From the NCBI GenBank assembly GCA_031267635.1, contig JAIRYX010000283.1, positions 1 through 18,906 on the forward strand: DNA of 18,906 nucleotides, read 5' to 3'. The position numbers and the translations under genes were made by a program. The stretch comes from Planctomycetaceae bacterium. Lineage in GTDB: Bacteria; Planctomycetota; Planctomycetia; Pirellulales; Thermoguttaceae. The notes below the pieces were generated by a model that saw only the letters and a program-made list of their open reading frames with translations, made no database searches and was not told the DNA's origin. Below, one piece after another: positions 1-6,875 of this stretch; position 1 is the stretch's first letter; each line of letters begins with the position of its first letter.

Positions 1-267
1 GGAGACAGCGGATATCAAGGAATCGAAGATTTACACAAAAACAGCCAAATCCCCATTAAAAAACCCAAAGGCGGTGAGCTACTGGAATTGGAAAAGGCGT
101 ACAATTGCCGATTGTCCAGAAAACGAGTGGCGATTGAATATGTCAATCGGACAATTAAAACGTTTCGAATTTTGAAAGACAGGTACCGTAATCGACGCCG
201 TCGACACGATATTCGTGTAACACTCATCTGTGCTCTCGTCAACTACGAAAGCAGCAAAAAAGCATAG
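1..267 (+). CDS. IS5-family (DDE_Tnp_4) transposase, C-terminal fragment
   Basis: The first reading frame is open from base 1 to a TAG at 265-267 and gives 88 residues without a start, so the gene begins outside the window. It reads GDSGYQGIEDLHKNSQIPIK, then KKPKGG, RLSRKRVAIEYVNRTIKTF and YRNRRRRHDIR. This is the usual end of IS5-type DDE transposases: the last catalytic Asp in the GDSGYQG block, the PKKPK-like stretch, the RxxxEyxNrxiK helix carrying the catalytic Glu, and a basic tail. The enzyme would cut and paste its own IS. The terminal inverted repeat of that IS appears about 130 bases downstream (398-415). Whether the element is intact cannot be judged from this window. Confidence 0.85.
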   Translation, partial: GDSGYQGIEDLHKNSQIPIKKPKGGELLELEKAYNCRLSRKRVAIEYVNRTIKTFRILKDRYRNRRRRHDIRVTLICALVNYESSKKA

Positions 268-416
268 AATCAAACAATGAGAAAAAACGCGAATGAAAAC
301 ATTGCAACTCCTATAAACAACAATACCCCAATCAATAACCTCAATAAAAAAATGCGCGTTACAATTGCAGCACTCGCAAACTAAATGGAAAAAAAATGGG
401 TTAGAGAAAAGGTCTA
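1..416 (+). mobile_element. Right-hand part of an IS5-type insertion sequence
   Basis: The element holds the transposase 3' end and about 130 bases of AT-rich DNA, and ends in GGGTTAGAGAAAAGGTCT at 398-415. I place the boundary there because the same 18 bases form the right end of a short element at 14311-14420, whose left end is the inverted copy. The DNA beyond 416 reads as the interior of an unrelated protein, as expected when an IS lands inside a gene. The left end and the target duplication lie outside the window. Confidence 0.75.
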
Positions 417-925
417 CTTATAAAATTCCCAAGCGTAATCTGGAGGGGGGGTATTGGCTGGATAGCAATTGTGGGTACAATATTATACAAGCACATTCTG
501 ATATTTTAGTCAATGAAAAAGAAAAAATCACCTATGATTATCATGCGCAACTAAAACAATTTGGTGATAAATGGTTTCCTCAAAAAATACATTGTATTTC
601 TAAACGAAACGATAAAGTATTGATTGAAGAAACAATTGATGTTGAAGAAGCTCGTTTTAATCAAAACATCCCTGATAAAATTTTTACAATGGAAGGACTT
701 GAACTTCCGTTAGGAACAAAATTTTGGGGGACGAATGATAAAGGGATAGGAACAGTTGTGTATTGGAATGGTAAACAACTTTCAAAAACATTTATCAACA
801 CAGAAGTACCGCAACAATATCGCCCAAGTAGAAAATGGGTTTTTATTGGTAATGTCATATTTTTGACATTACTCGCATTACATTTTTGGAGGAAATATCG
901 TATTTCTTCCCAAAAAAATATTTAA
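365..925 (+). CDS. 5'-truncated hypothetical protein with a C-terminal membrane segment (probable pseudogene)
   Basis: The frame is open for 186 codons from a TTG at 365, but the first 17 or so residues are encoded by the end of the insertion sequence. Native protein starts near base 417 (residues YKIPKRNLEGGYWLDSNCGY). What remains is a soluble region rich in beta-prone and charged residues, then a hydrophobic segment near residues 156-172 (WVFIGNVIFLTLLALHFW) and a basic tail. A single C-terminal anchor with the bulk outside the membrane is likely. I do not recognise the family; the YWLDxxxGYN stretch is reminiscent of planctomycete proteins with a lipoprotein-carrier-like fold, but that is a guess. 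No good ribosome site precedes the TTG. The gene is best read as the 3' part of a gene broken by the IS. Confidence 0.55.
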   Translation: MQHSQTKWKKNGLEKRSTYKIPKRNLEGGYWLDSNCGYNIIQAHSDILVNEKEKITYDYHAQLKQFGDKWFPQKIHCISKRNDKVLIEETIDVEEARFNQNIPDKIFTMEGLELPLGTKFWGTNDKGIGTVVYWNGKQLSKTFINTEVPQQYRPSRKWVFIGNVIFLTLLALHFWRKYRISSQKNI

Positions 926-947
926 CTTTAATATGATGACAGGATCA

Positions 948-1054
948 ATATACTCATTGCACTTGAAATTTCGGTTTTCACTGATGTTGTTATACCGTAA
1001 AATCCGGCTTGATCTCCATTCATAAAACTGAAAACTCAAGTGCAATGAGTATAT
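948..1054. mobile_element. MITE-like element with perfect 17-bp terminal inverted repeats (type D)
   Basis: ATATACTCATTGCACTT at 948-964 is the exact reverse complement of 1038-1054. The similarity extends inward imperfectly (GAAATTTCGGTTTTCA against TGAAAACTC). The 107-bp unit has no coding capacity. Its left half matches a fragment at 14587-14629, so it is a repeated family and not a chance hairpin. The right end abuts the ATG of the broken Cys-rich gene at 1056. Confidence 0.75.
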
Positions 1055-1055
1055 C

Positions 1056-1393
1056 ATGAAAAATTTTTAATTTCTTGTTTGCCACAAGTTTGGCATTATT
1101 GTCTTCGATAAGCAGTTCCGTCTATTTCAGTAGGGCAACGGATTGTTCACAAAAAGGTTATTCCAGTAATTTAACAAACTGCAATAAATTACCATTTTCC
1201 TGCCGAAGGTCAATGTGAACATAAAGCAGAAGGGGAATGTAGTGGTTATGGATATTATGGAATACTACATCCTGTGCAAGACTTTAGTGATAACTGTACT
1301 TCGGATGGAAGTCAGTATGATAATTGTGTTAAAGATACACTTCGTTGTGGAGCTGCACGTGCTTGTTTGATAGAATATATTTTAGTGTTGTAA
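1056..1393 (+). pseudogene. Frameshifted gene for a small secreted Cys-rich protein
   Basis: ATG at 1056 opens MKNF and hits a stop within a run of five T. Ignoring one T gives a convincing signal peptide (MKNFNFLFATSLALLSSISS) and mature residues TDCSQKGYSSNLTNCNKL. That frame ends near 1220, but another frame then continues with PAEGQCEHKAEGECSGYGYY and DNCTSDGSQYDNCVKDTL up to TAA at 1391-1393. The two halves share the same Cys-rich, Asn/Ser/Gly-rich style, so two indels in one gene of about 110 codons is the simplest reading. I do not recognise the family. The type D MITE sits directly upstream and may have removed the promoter. Alternatives are sequencing errors or programmed frameshifts. 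Confidence 0.5.
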
Positions 1394-1438
1394 ACGCTAA
1401 ATAAAAAGTTTAACCCTTTAACCCCATTTTTAACAACG

Positions 1439-2233
1439 ATGAAACGTTTAACATTTTTGACATTGGTTGTTGCGGCAATGACCGCACAAACCGTTTTCGC
1501 CGCAAGCGATTGGCGCAGCGGCATTGCGTGGACAGAACCGCCGATGGTTACGCCCGGCGAAAAAACGTCCGACCCGCCGTCCGACGCGATTATCTTGTTC
1601 AACGGCAAAGATTTGTCCGCGTGGGAACAAGAAAAATGGACAGTCAACGACGACGGTAGCATGACTTGCAAACCCGGTTCGGGATCGCTTGTCACGAAAC
1701 AAAAATTCGGCAGCGTTCAATTACACATTGAATTTGCGACGCCTGAAAAAGTCAACGGTAACGGTCAGGGACGTGGCAACAGCGGCGTTTTTCTGATGAA
1801 TCATTACGAAGTGCAAGTGCTTGATTCGTATGAAAACAAAACTTATTTCGACGGTCAATGTTCGAGTATTTACAAGCAACGCGCGCCGTTGGTCAACGTT
1901 TGCAAAAAACCGGGCGAATGGCAAACGTATGACGTCATTTTTACCCGTCCGATCTTGAAAATTGAAGACAACAAAGTTGTCGAGGTAATTCGTCCGGCAT
2001 ATATCACCGTGTTTCAAAACGGCGTTCTTACCGTTTGGAATCATGCGATTGAAGGTGACACGTTTTACCACATTCCTCCGACGTACCAGCCGCACGGCGA
2101 CAAGGAACCGATTAGTTTGCAAGATCATGGCAACTTGACAAAATTCCGAAACATCTGGATACGCGAAATCCCGGATTCCAATCAGAAACCGCCGCAAACT
2201 CAAGTCCAATTTTACAACGACGCGCCGCATTAA
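1439..2233 (+). CDS. Secreted DUF1080 (3-keto-disaccharide hydrolase-type) protein
   Basis: 264 residues. A signal peptide covers roughly residues 1-21 (basic MKR, hydrophobic core, VFA cleavage site). The rest is one DUF1080 concanavalin-like beta-sandwich domain. The hallmarks are LFNGKDLSAWE near residue 55, the glycine-rich GRGNSGVFLMNHYEVQVLDS block, the CSSIYKQRAPLVNVCKKPGEW stretch and the closing RNIWIREI strand. In this family characterised members act on 3-keto-glycosides, and planctomycetes carry many paralogues. The protein should work outside the cytoplasmic membrane on carbohydrate. The start is chosen for the signal peptide; no clear Shine-Dalgarno precedes it. A cupin gene follows after about 100 bases on the same strand, so the two may be co-expressed in sugar turnover. 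Confidence 0.85.
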   Translation: MKRLTFLTLVVAAMTAQTVFAASDWRSGIAWTEPPMVTPGEKTSDPPSDAIILFNGKDLSAWEQEKWTVNDDGSMTCKPGSGSLVTKQKFGSVQLHIEFATPEKVNGNGQGRGNSGVFLMNHYEVQVLDSYENKTYFDGQCSSIYKQRAPLVNVCKKPGEWQTYDVIFTRPILKIEDNKVVEVIRPAYITVFQNGVLTVWNHAIEGDTFYHIPPTYQPHGDKEPISLQDHGNLTKFRNIWIREIPDSNQKPPQTQVQFYNDAPH

Positions 2234-2334
2234 ATTCAGGCGTCAGGTTTATCGATTCCAGTGCTGGTATACCCACGAACAATGATGGAAGCCAACACTG
2301 CAACCTTAACGAACTTTTTTGAAAGGAAACTTTT

Positions 2335-3021
2335 ATGAACAGACGTAATTTACTGAAAACTTTAACACTTGGAACAGCCGGAATCACGGCGTTTTTCATG
2401 GGAGGACAACGTATGCAAGCTGAAGAAAAAACAATCAGCAACGCCATAAAAATTCCCAAATACCCGAATGAACATTTCTACAAAAACGGAAAATGGGATC
2501 AGGAAATTTCGAAAGAGGCATACCGCGAATTGTTTCGCTATCACCATTACGCAATTGGCGAAGCTGTGCTTGCAAGCCCTGATTTTTGGATGTTGGAATT
2601 TGGTCAAAATGATTTCAGCAATGTCGGGATGGGTGGCATTTTCTTTATCAACGACAAAGAACACGGCTATTTCGGTCACGACATTTATCTTTTGCCGGGA
2701 CAGATGATCGCTCAACATTATCATATCGCGGCGGAAGATAAAGCGGCGAAACATGAAACGTGGCATGTCCGCAACGGCAACGTTTGGACAGTAGCGCTCG
2801 GTGGCGATAAGAGCAAGCTGCCGTTTGAATTGCCGAAAAGTCAGGAAAAATACACAACCTGCTTTAAAGCGAAAGCGTTGAAAGTCGGCGACATTGACTA
2901 CTTGCACGCGTTGGAAGAGCCGCACTTTATGATTGCCGGTCCCAATGGCGCGATTGTCACCGAATATGCGTCGTTCCATGCTAATTCCGGTCTCCGGTTT
3001 TCCAATCCGACCGTGAAATAA
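2335..3021 (+). CDS. Tat-exported cupin-fold protein, D-lyxose isomerase-like
   Basis: 228 residues. The N-terminus NRRNLLKTLTLGTAGITAF is a plausible twin-arginine signal, with cleavage before AEEK near residue 30. The mature part shows a cupin metal-site signature: LPGQMIAQHYHIAAEDKAAK followed by HETWHVRNG, i.e. closely spaced His, Glu and His ligands at about residues 127-145. It ends with EYASFHANSGLRFSNP, resembling the last metal-site strand of D-lyxose isomerase-type sugar isomerases. I infer a periplasmic sugar-binding or sugar-isomerising cupin, but export is unusual for an isomerase, so function is open. GAAAGGA about nine bases before the ATG is a good ribosome site. It follows the DUF1080 gene, and a palindromic repeat lies about 45 bases after the stop. 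Confidence 0.6.
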   Translation: MNRRNLLKTLTLGTAGITAFFMGGQRMQAEEKTISNAIKIPKYPNEHFYKNGKWDQEISKEAYRELFRYHHYAIGEAVLASPDFWMLEFGQNDFSNVGMGGIFFINDKEHGYFGHDIYLLPGQMIAQHYHIAAEDKAAKHETWHVRNGNVWTVALGGDKSKLPFELPKSQEKYTTCFKAKALKVGDIDYLHALEEPHFMIAGPNGAIVTEYASFHANSGLRFSNPTVK

Positions 3022-3067
3022 CGAAGCTTTTTATCAACAAATGATACAGATTTACAATTTAGATAAA

Positions 3068-3119
3068 TTGTAACTATTCAGTCACCCAGCCAAATAAATC
3101 CGCACGGCTGGGTAACTAC
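3068..3119. repeat. TTGTAACTATTCAG palindromic element, copy 1
   Basis: TTGTAACTATTCAG opens a 12-bp stem with one mismatch (AGTCACCCAGCC against GGCTGGGTAACT) around a 14-base loop. It lies about 45 bases after the cupin stop codon. Related copies follow two other genes in the same orientation (14124 and 16171). It may end transcription, although no U-run follows. Confidence 0.6.
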
Positions 3120-3212
3120 TACAAAGTTCCTCAATTTCTCTTGATATTTTTCAATGTAAAATACCTATAAATTTGACATTTTTCATATCAAGAAAAATTG
3201 AGGAACTTTGTA
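3120..3212. mobile_element. 93-bp MITE-like hairpin with 28-bp arms (type F)
   Basis: Bases 3120-3147 and 3185-3212 are reverse complements with one mismatch (TACAAAGTTCCTCAATTTCT is the outer part of the left arm). The interior is AT-rich and itself partly symmetrical. The unit abuts palindromic copy 1 on one side and ends 17 bases before holB on the other, so the holB promoter must lie within it or upstream of it. Confidence 0.7.
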
Positions 3213-3229
3213 TCAGTTAATTTAAAATT

Positions 3230-4279
3230 ATGACTTGGCAAAACATTATCGGACATGACCGTGTGGCGGAGCAATTTCGGCGCGCGGTAGCACGCGGACG
3301 GTTGGCGGGAAGTTTCCTGTTTGCGGGACCGAGTGGCGTTGGAAAACGGACATTTGCCCTGGCGATGGCAAAGTCGCTACTTTGCGAAAAACGCACGTCG
3401 CAGGAATTTGACGCTTGCGGAACGTGTTCGGCATGTCATCAGTTGGACGCAGGAAATCACCCCGATTTTTATTATGTCGCCAAGCCGGAAGACAAATCGG
3501 AATTGCCGTTGGAAATTCTTATCGGTAGCAAAGAACAACGGGGACACAGCGGAATTTGTTATGAAATTTCACGAAAACCGTTTGCGGGCGGTTACAAAAT
3601 CGCAGTCATCGACGACGCAGATACGTTAAATACGGAAGGAGCAAACGCGCTTCTCAAAACACTGGAAGAACCGCCGCCGCATGCGATTTTGGTTTTAATC
3701 GGAACGAGCGCGGCAAAACAATTGCCGACCATTCGTTCTCGATGCAAAGTGATTCGTTTTTTTCCGCTTGAAACGCACGAACTTTCACAGCTACTCGAAC
3801 AACAAGGAATTGCCGCGTCACAGGAAATCGCGATGCGTCTTGCTCGAAGTTCCGACGGCGGACTGGAACTAGCGAAAGCGTTTTGCGACGATTCGCTTGA
3901 CGAAATCCGCGATGAGTTTTTTCGCGAACTATCGCTTGCCGTACCGCGTTCCGTGCCGTTTGCAATTAAGCTAAACGAATTTATAGACGCTGCCGGAAAA
4001 GAAGCGATTTTGCGGCGAAAACGATTGCGTTTGCTGCTGATGCTGGCGTTGGATTTTTATCAGAACTTCGGGCGCATGATCGAAAATGCCGATCCGCAAC
4101 AACTGAAAAACCGCGACTTGCTCCCGTATTTCAAAAACGCTTCCGCCGCATACCGCAACGATATTTTACGAATCAACCGCTCCGCGCATTATACACTTGA
4201 AGCGTTAGAACAAATCGACCGAAACATTCAGCTCCCTTACATAGTGGACACGTGGCTACATCATTTAACCAATGAATAA
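3230..4279 (+). CDS. holB: DNA polymerase III delta' subunit
   Basis: 349 residues, typical for delta', the clamp-loader subunit that helps open and load the beta sliding clamp. It starts with the AAA+ N-terminus WQNIIGHDRVAEQFRRAV. The Walker A motif GPSGVGKR is at residues 33-40. A zinc module has Cys 52, 63, 66 and 69 (CGTCSAC). A Walker B-like IAVIDDADTLN and LLKTLEEPPPHAILVL precede the sensor RSRCK. An intact GxxGxGK(R/T) loop occurs in many bacterial delta' or gamma-like proteins, so delta' is assigned on overall layout and length. The start has no Shine-Dalgarno; the MITE just upstream occupies the expected promoter zone. No replication genes adjoin it; the sulfur cluster converges on it from the other strand. 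Confidence 0.88.
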   Translation: MTWQNIIGHDRVAEQFRRAVARGRLAGSFLFAGPSGVGKRTFALAMAKSLLCEKRTSQEFDACGTCSACHQLDAGNHPDFYYVAKPEDKSELPLEILIGSKEQRGHSGICYEISRKPFAGGYKIAVIDDADTLNTEGANALLKTLEEPPPHAILVLIGTSAAKQLPTIRSRCKVIRFFPLETHELSQLLEQQGIAASQEIAMRLARSSDGGLELAKAFCDDSLDEIRDEFFRELSLAVPRSVPFAIKLNEFIDAAGKEAILRRKRLRLLLMLALDFYQNFGRMIENADPQQLKNRDLLPYFKNASAAYRNDILRINRSAHYTLEALEQIDRNIQLPYIVDTWLHHLTNE

Positions 4280-4624
4280 TGAGAACCTCTAACAAATCAG
4301 TCGAATTGAAATGTTCTAAAGAAAAGCGAGGAACAAAAGAGACGTTGGGGACAAGAGTTGCACTGTAGATTTCAGCAGCTTCTGTTCCAAGCGGCTATTC
4401 GCTCTCTCTACCTCCTCACGGCAAAAAATGTCGCTTTTATTTTGTCTATAAACTCCATGAATAATTAGGGGTTCAACAGCGAATAAATGGCATTTTTTAC
4501 CGTGAAAAGTATAAATACGGCGTTTATTGTAATTCATAGGCGTAAGCAAAAAACATTCATTGGCAATTGGTATATCCACACAACCGGGCTTTTGTCGCTT
4601 GCACATGACCCGCAGTTCGATGTT
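4280..4624. other. Spacer between convergent holB and moeZ-like genes; no gene seen
   Basis: About 345 bases separate the two convergent stop codons. Short frames exist on both strands (96 codons minus, 65 plus), but neither has a recognisable domain, a ribosome site or codon use like the neighbours. No strong terminator hairpin is visible for either gene. Confidence 0.5.
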
Positions 4625-5794
4625 TCAATAGACCGCGAATGTGTCGTCAATTTCTTTTGCCCAAGAGTTGGTGCCGTTTTTTAGGTTCGCAAGACGTCCC
4701 TCAAAACCCGCGTCGCGTAATGCACGAATCGCTAACTCGCTACGAATACCGATTTTACAAATGAAAATGTGGAACAATTTCGTATCAAACTCGTCTTTTC
4801 GTCGGACAACTTGACCGAACGGAATTGATTTCGATCTCGGAAGCACCCCCATCGCTATTTCATGCGGCTCGCGGATATCAATAATCTGAACCGTTTCCGG
4901 CTCGTTGTCCAGTAAACGTTTTAACTCAACTGCATCAATCGACTCAATCGGTACGTCGGTAACGTGTTTTTTTAAGCCGCAAAATTCTTCGTAGTCAATT
5001 AACTCTTTGATACTTGGCTCTTTTCCGCAAATCGGACATTGCGGGTCTTTTCGTAATTTCAACTCGCGGAACCTCATCTTCCACGCATCGAAAAGCAATA
5101 AGCGATTCGATAACGTTTCGCCGCCGGATGCAGAAGAAACGTCTCCCGCTTGTAATAATATTTTGAGCGTTTCATTTGCCTGAATACAACCAATAATGCC
5201 GGGCAACACGCCGAGAACGCCGCCTTCACTGCATGTCGGGACTAATCCCGCTGGCGGCGGTTCAGGATACAAACAACGTAAACATGGACCATCTTGAAAA
5301 TGAAACACCGTCGCTTGCCCCTCAAAACGAAACACCGAACCGTAAACGTTCGGTTTATCAAGCAAAACGCAAGCATCGTTTATCAAATACCGCGTCGCGA
5401 AATTGTCTGTTCCGTCAACAATCACATCGTAATCTTTGAAAACTTTCAACGCATTCGTTGAATTAAGTTGAATTTCTATCGGATTGACTTTGATAAACGG
5501 ATTGATGTCTTCGAGTTTGTCTTTTGCGGACGCAACTTTCGGGCGATCAAGGTCGCGAGTCGTATGAATGATTTGACGCTGTAAATTCGTTTCATCAACC
5601 GTATCGTAGTCAATAATTCCAAGCGTTCCAATTCCGGCAGCTGCAAGATACATCGCAATCGGTGAACCAAGCCCGCCGGTTCCGACAACCAGGACTTTCC
5701 CGTCTTTAATCTTCTGTTGACCTTCAATGCCGACTTCCGGCAAAATCAGATGTCGGCTATACCGCGTTAATTCTTCGTGTGAAAGGTAAGACAT
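4625..5794 (-). CDS. moeZ: MoeZ-like sulfur-carrier activating enzyme (ThiF/E1 domain plus rhodanese)
   Basis: 389 residues. Residues 1-260 form a ThiF/MoeB-type E1 domain with RYSRHLILPEVG, the nucleotide loop GTGGLGSP at 38-45, the DxTDNFxTRY region near 127-135, the conserved Cys188 in PTCSEGG, and two zinc pairs (Cys171/174 in CLRC, Cys253/256 in CPIC). Residues 280-389 form a rhodanese domain with IIDIREPHE and active-site Cys346 in CKIGIRS. Such proteins adenylate the terminal Gly of a small carrier protein and pass sulfane sulfur to make a thiocarboxylate. The carrier is the next gene upstream, which supports this. The 375-base gap from the carrier gene holds a hairpin repeat, so the operon is interrupted here. 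No strong ribosome site is seen. Confidence 0.9.
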   Translation of the reverse strand: MSYLSHEELTRYSRHLILPEVGIEGQQKIKDGKVLVVGTGGLGSPIAMYLAAAGIGTLGIIDYDTVDETNLQRQIIHTTRDLDRPKVASAKDKLEDINPFIKVNPIEIQLNSTNALKVFKDYDVIVDGTDNFATRYLINDACVLLDKPNVYGSVFRFEGQATVFHFQDGPCLRCLYPEPPPAGLVPTCSEGGVLGVLPGIIGCIQANETLKILLQAGDVSSASGGETLSNRLLLFDAWKMRFRELKLRKDPQCPICGKEPSIKELIDYEEFCGLKKHVTDVPIESIDAVELKRLLDNEPETVQIIDIREPHEIAMGVLPRSKSIPFGQVVRRKDEFDTKLFHIFICKIGIRSELAIRALRDAGFEGRLANLKNGTNSWAKEIDDTFAVY

Positions 5795-5880
5795 ATAAAT
5801 TCATCGCTAAATTCTAAGTATCTATTCACCGGATTGAAACATTATCAATAGGAAGTGACAATATGATTCGCTCGTACAAA

Positions 5881-6064
5881 CAAACCTCATTTCTACCTAA
5901 TTTTCCTAACGAAACAACCTCAGTAGCCAATGAATCTCCCTCCACACCCAACCTTATCACCTCATTAACAAGAGAAACAATGCGGTAATGAGGTTTGATT
6001 GGTGGAAAAATTTTTTGCTAATGAGGTTGCTTTGTTCGGAACAATATAGGTGAAAATGAGGTTG
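5881..6064. mobile_element. MITE-like nested inverted repeat with AATGAGGTT motifs (type H)
   Basis: Bases 5881-5926 and 6018-6064 are imperfect reverse complements over about 46 bases (outer blocks CAAACCTCATT and AATGAGGTTG). A second, inner pair lies between (TCACCTCATTA near 5957 against TAATGAGGTTTGA near 5985). It fills the gap between the carrier gene and the moeZ-like gene, carries no gene, and probably inserted into what was a tighter operon. Confidence 0.65.
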
Positions 6065-6169
6065 ACGTATTCATTTTTCCAAAATTTGAAAATAAAACAT
6101 AGACGTAAACGATTACGAACGCACTCCGAGCAAGCGAATAGATACAATTCTAAAAACTAAAACCACTTT

Positions 6170-6460
6170 TCAAGTGCGAGGAGTTTCTCTACCTCCCGCA
6201 ATCGCCGGAATGAGCATCAACACGTCGCCGTCTTTCAGCGATGTGTTGACGCCGTCGAAACTTCGGACGTCTTCATCGTTCAAATAAACATTCACGAAAC
6301 TTCTCAATTTGCCGTTGTCATCAAAAAGATGACGCTGCAAATCGGCAAACTGTTCCGTTAATTGACACAATGCCGCCTCGACAGTCAACGCTTCGAACTG
6401 AAGATCGGCTTGTCCATCGGTGAATGTCCGTAATGCGGTCGGTAATTGAATCGTTATCAT
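6170..6460 (-). CDS. cysO: CysO/ThiS/MoaD-like sulfur carrier with a C-terminal extension after Gly-Gly
   Basis: 96 residues with the ubiquitin-like MoaD/ThiS layout: MITIQLPTALR first strand, FVNVYLNDEDVR near 55-66, LKDGDVLMLIPAIAGG to residue 90. The Gly-Gly normally ends the protein and is adenylated and thiolated. Here RETPRT follows before TGA. Such an extended tail must be cut off before activation, as in Pseudomonas QbsE, where a JAMM protein does it. The gene overlaps the JAMM gene by four bases (ATGA) and has GAGG as its ribosome site, so the two are translationally coupled. In the mycobacterial CysO route the thiocarboxylate gives its sulfur to CysM to build cysteine on the carrier. 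Assignment to CysO over ThiS or MoaD rests on the neighbours. Confidence 0.85.
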   Translation of the reverse strand: MITIQLPTALRTFTDGQADLQFEALTVEAALCQLTEQFADLQRHLFDDNGKLRSFVNVYLNDEDVRSFDGVNTSLKDGDVLMLIPAIAGGRETPRT

Positions 6461-6873
6461 TTGATTTCCTCTTCATTAAATTGACTTCGGTCATTTTGTA
6501 AAATCCAACTTGTCATCTTGTCGGATTTTCCTTGTTGCACCGACACGATGAGATACGAATAAACCGGCAAACTGTGTTCCAAGTCATATTGCGACGGCTT
6601 TGCCGGATGGTCGGGATGCGAATGATAAAATCCGACGACTTCCAAATTCTGTTTCCGTGCCTGTTTTTCGCATTGTAAAAACTCTTGTGACGTAATCAGG
6701 AAACGGTGATATTTCGCCGCCTCTTCCCGTTGATTGGAAATCGGTAGGACTTCGCAAACCGTACAAATGCCGTTGTCGAAACGCCCTAACATTGCGCCAC
6801 AACATTCGCTAGGATATTCCGTTTCGGCGTGTTTGCAAATTGTTCCGATTTGTTCTTGAGTAAGCGTTAGCAT
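6457..6873 (-). CDS. mec: JAMM/MPN metallopeptidase, Mec-like (CysO-cysteine peptidase)
   Basis: 138 residues. The JAMM zinc site is complete: Glu23 in the PSECCG block, then His84-Ser-His86, Ser94 and Asp97 in GFYHSHPDHPAKPSQYDLEH. In the CysO pathway this peptidase releases cysteine from the CysO-Cys adduct. In the QbsD case it also trims residues after the carrier Gly-Gly, which this carrier needs. The ATG at 6873 is preferred: it lies two bases after the cysM-like stop (TGA AC ATG). A GTG at 6885 in the same frame would overlap that gene. The 3' end overlaps the carrier gene by four bases. Confidence 0.88.
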   Translation of the reverse strand: MLTLTQEQIGTICKHAETEYPSECCGAMLGRFDNGICTVCEVLPISNQREEAAKYHRFLITSQEFLQCEKQARKQNLEVVGFYHSHPDHPAKPSQYDLEHSLPVYSYLIVSVQQGKSDKMTSWILQNDRSQFNEEEIK

Positions 6874-6875
6874 GT

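Noticed and set aside
277..384. 35-codon frame after the transposase stop
   Set aside because: It lies inside the IS end, is Asn/Ile-rich as AT-rich DNA would give, and has no ribosome site.
4316..4606. Minus-strand 96-codon frame downstream of the moeZ-like gene
   Set aside because: No domain, no ribosome site, and composition like the non-coding spacer.
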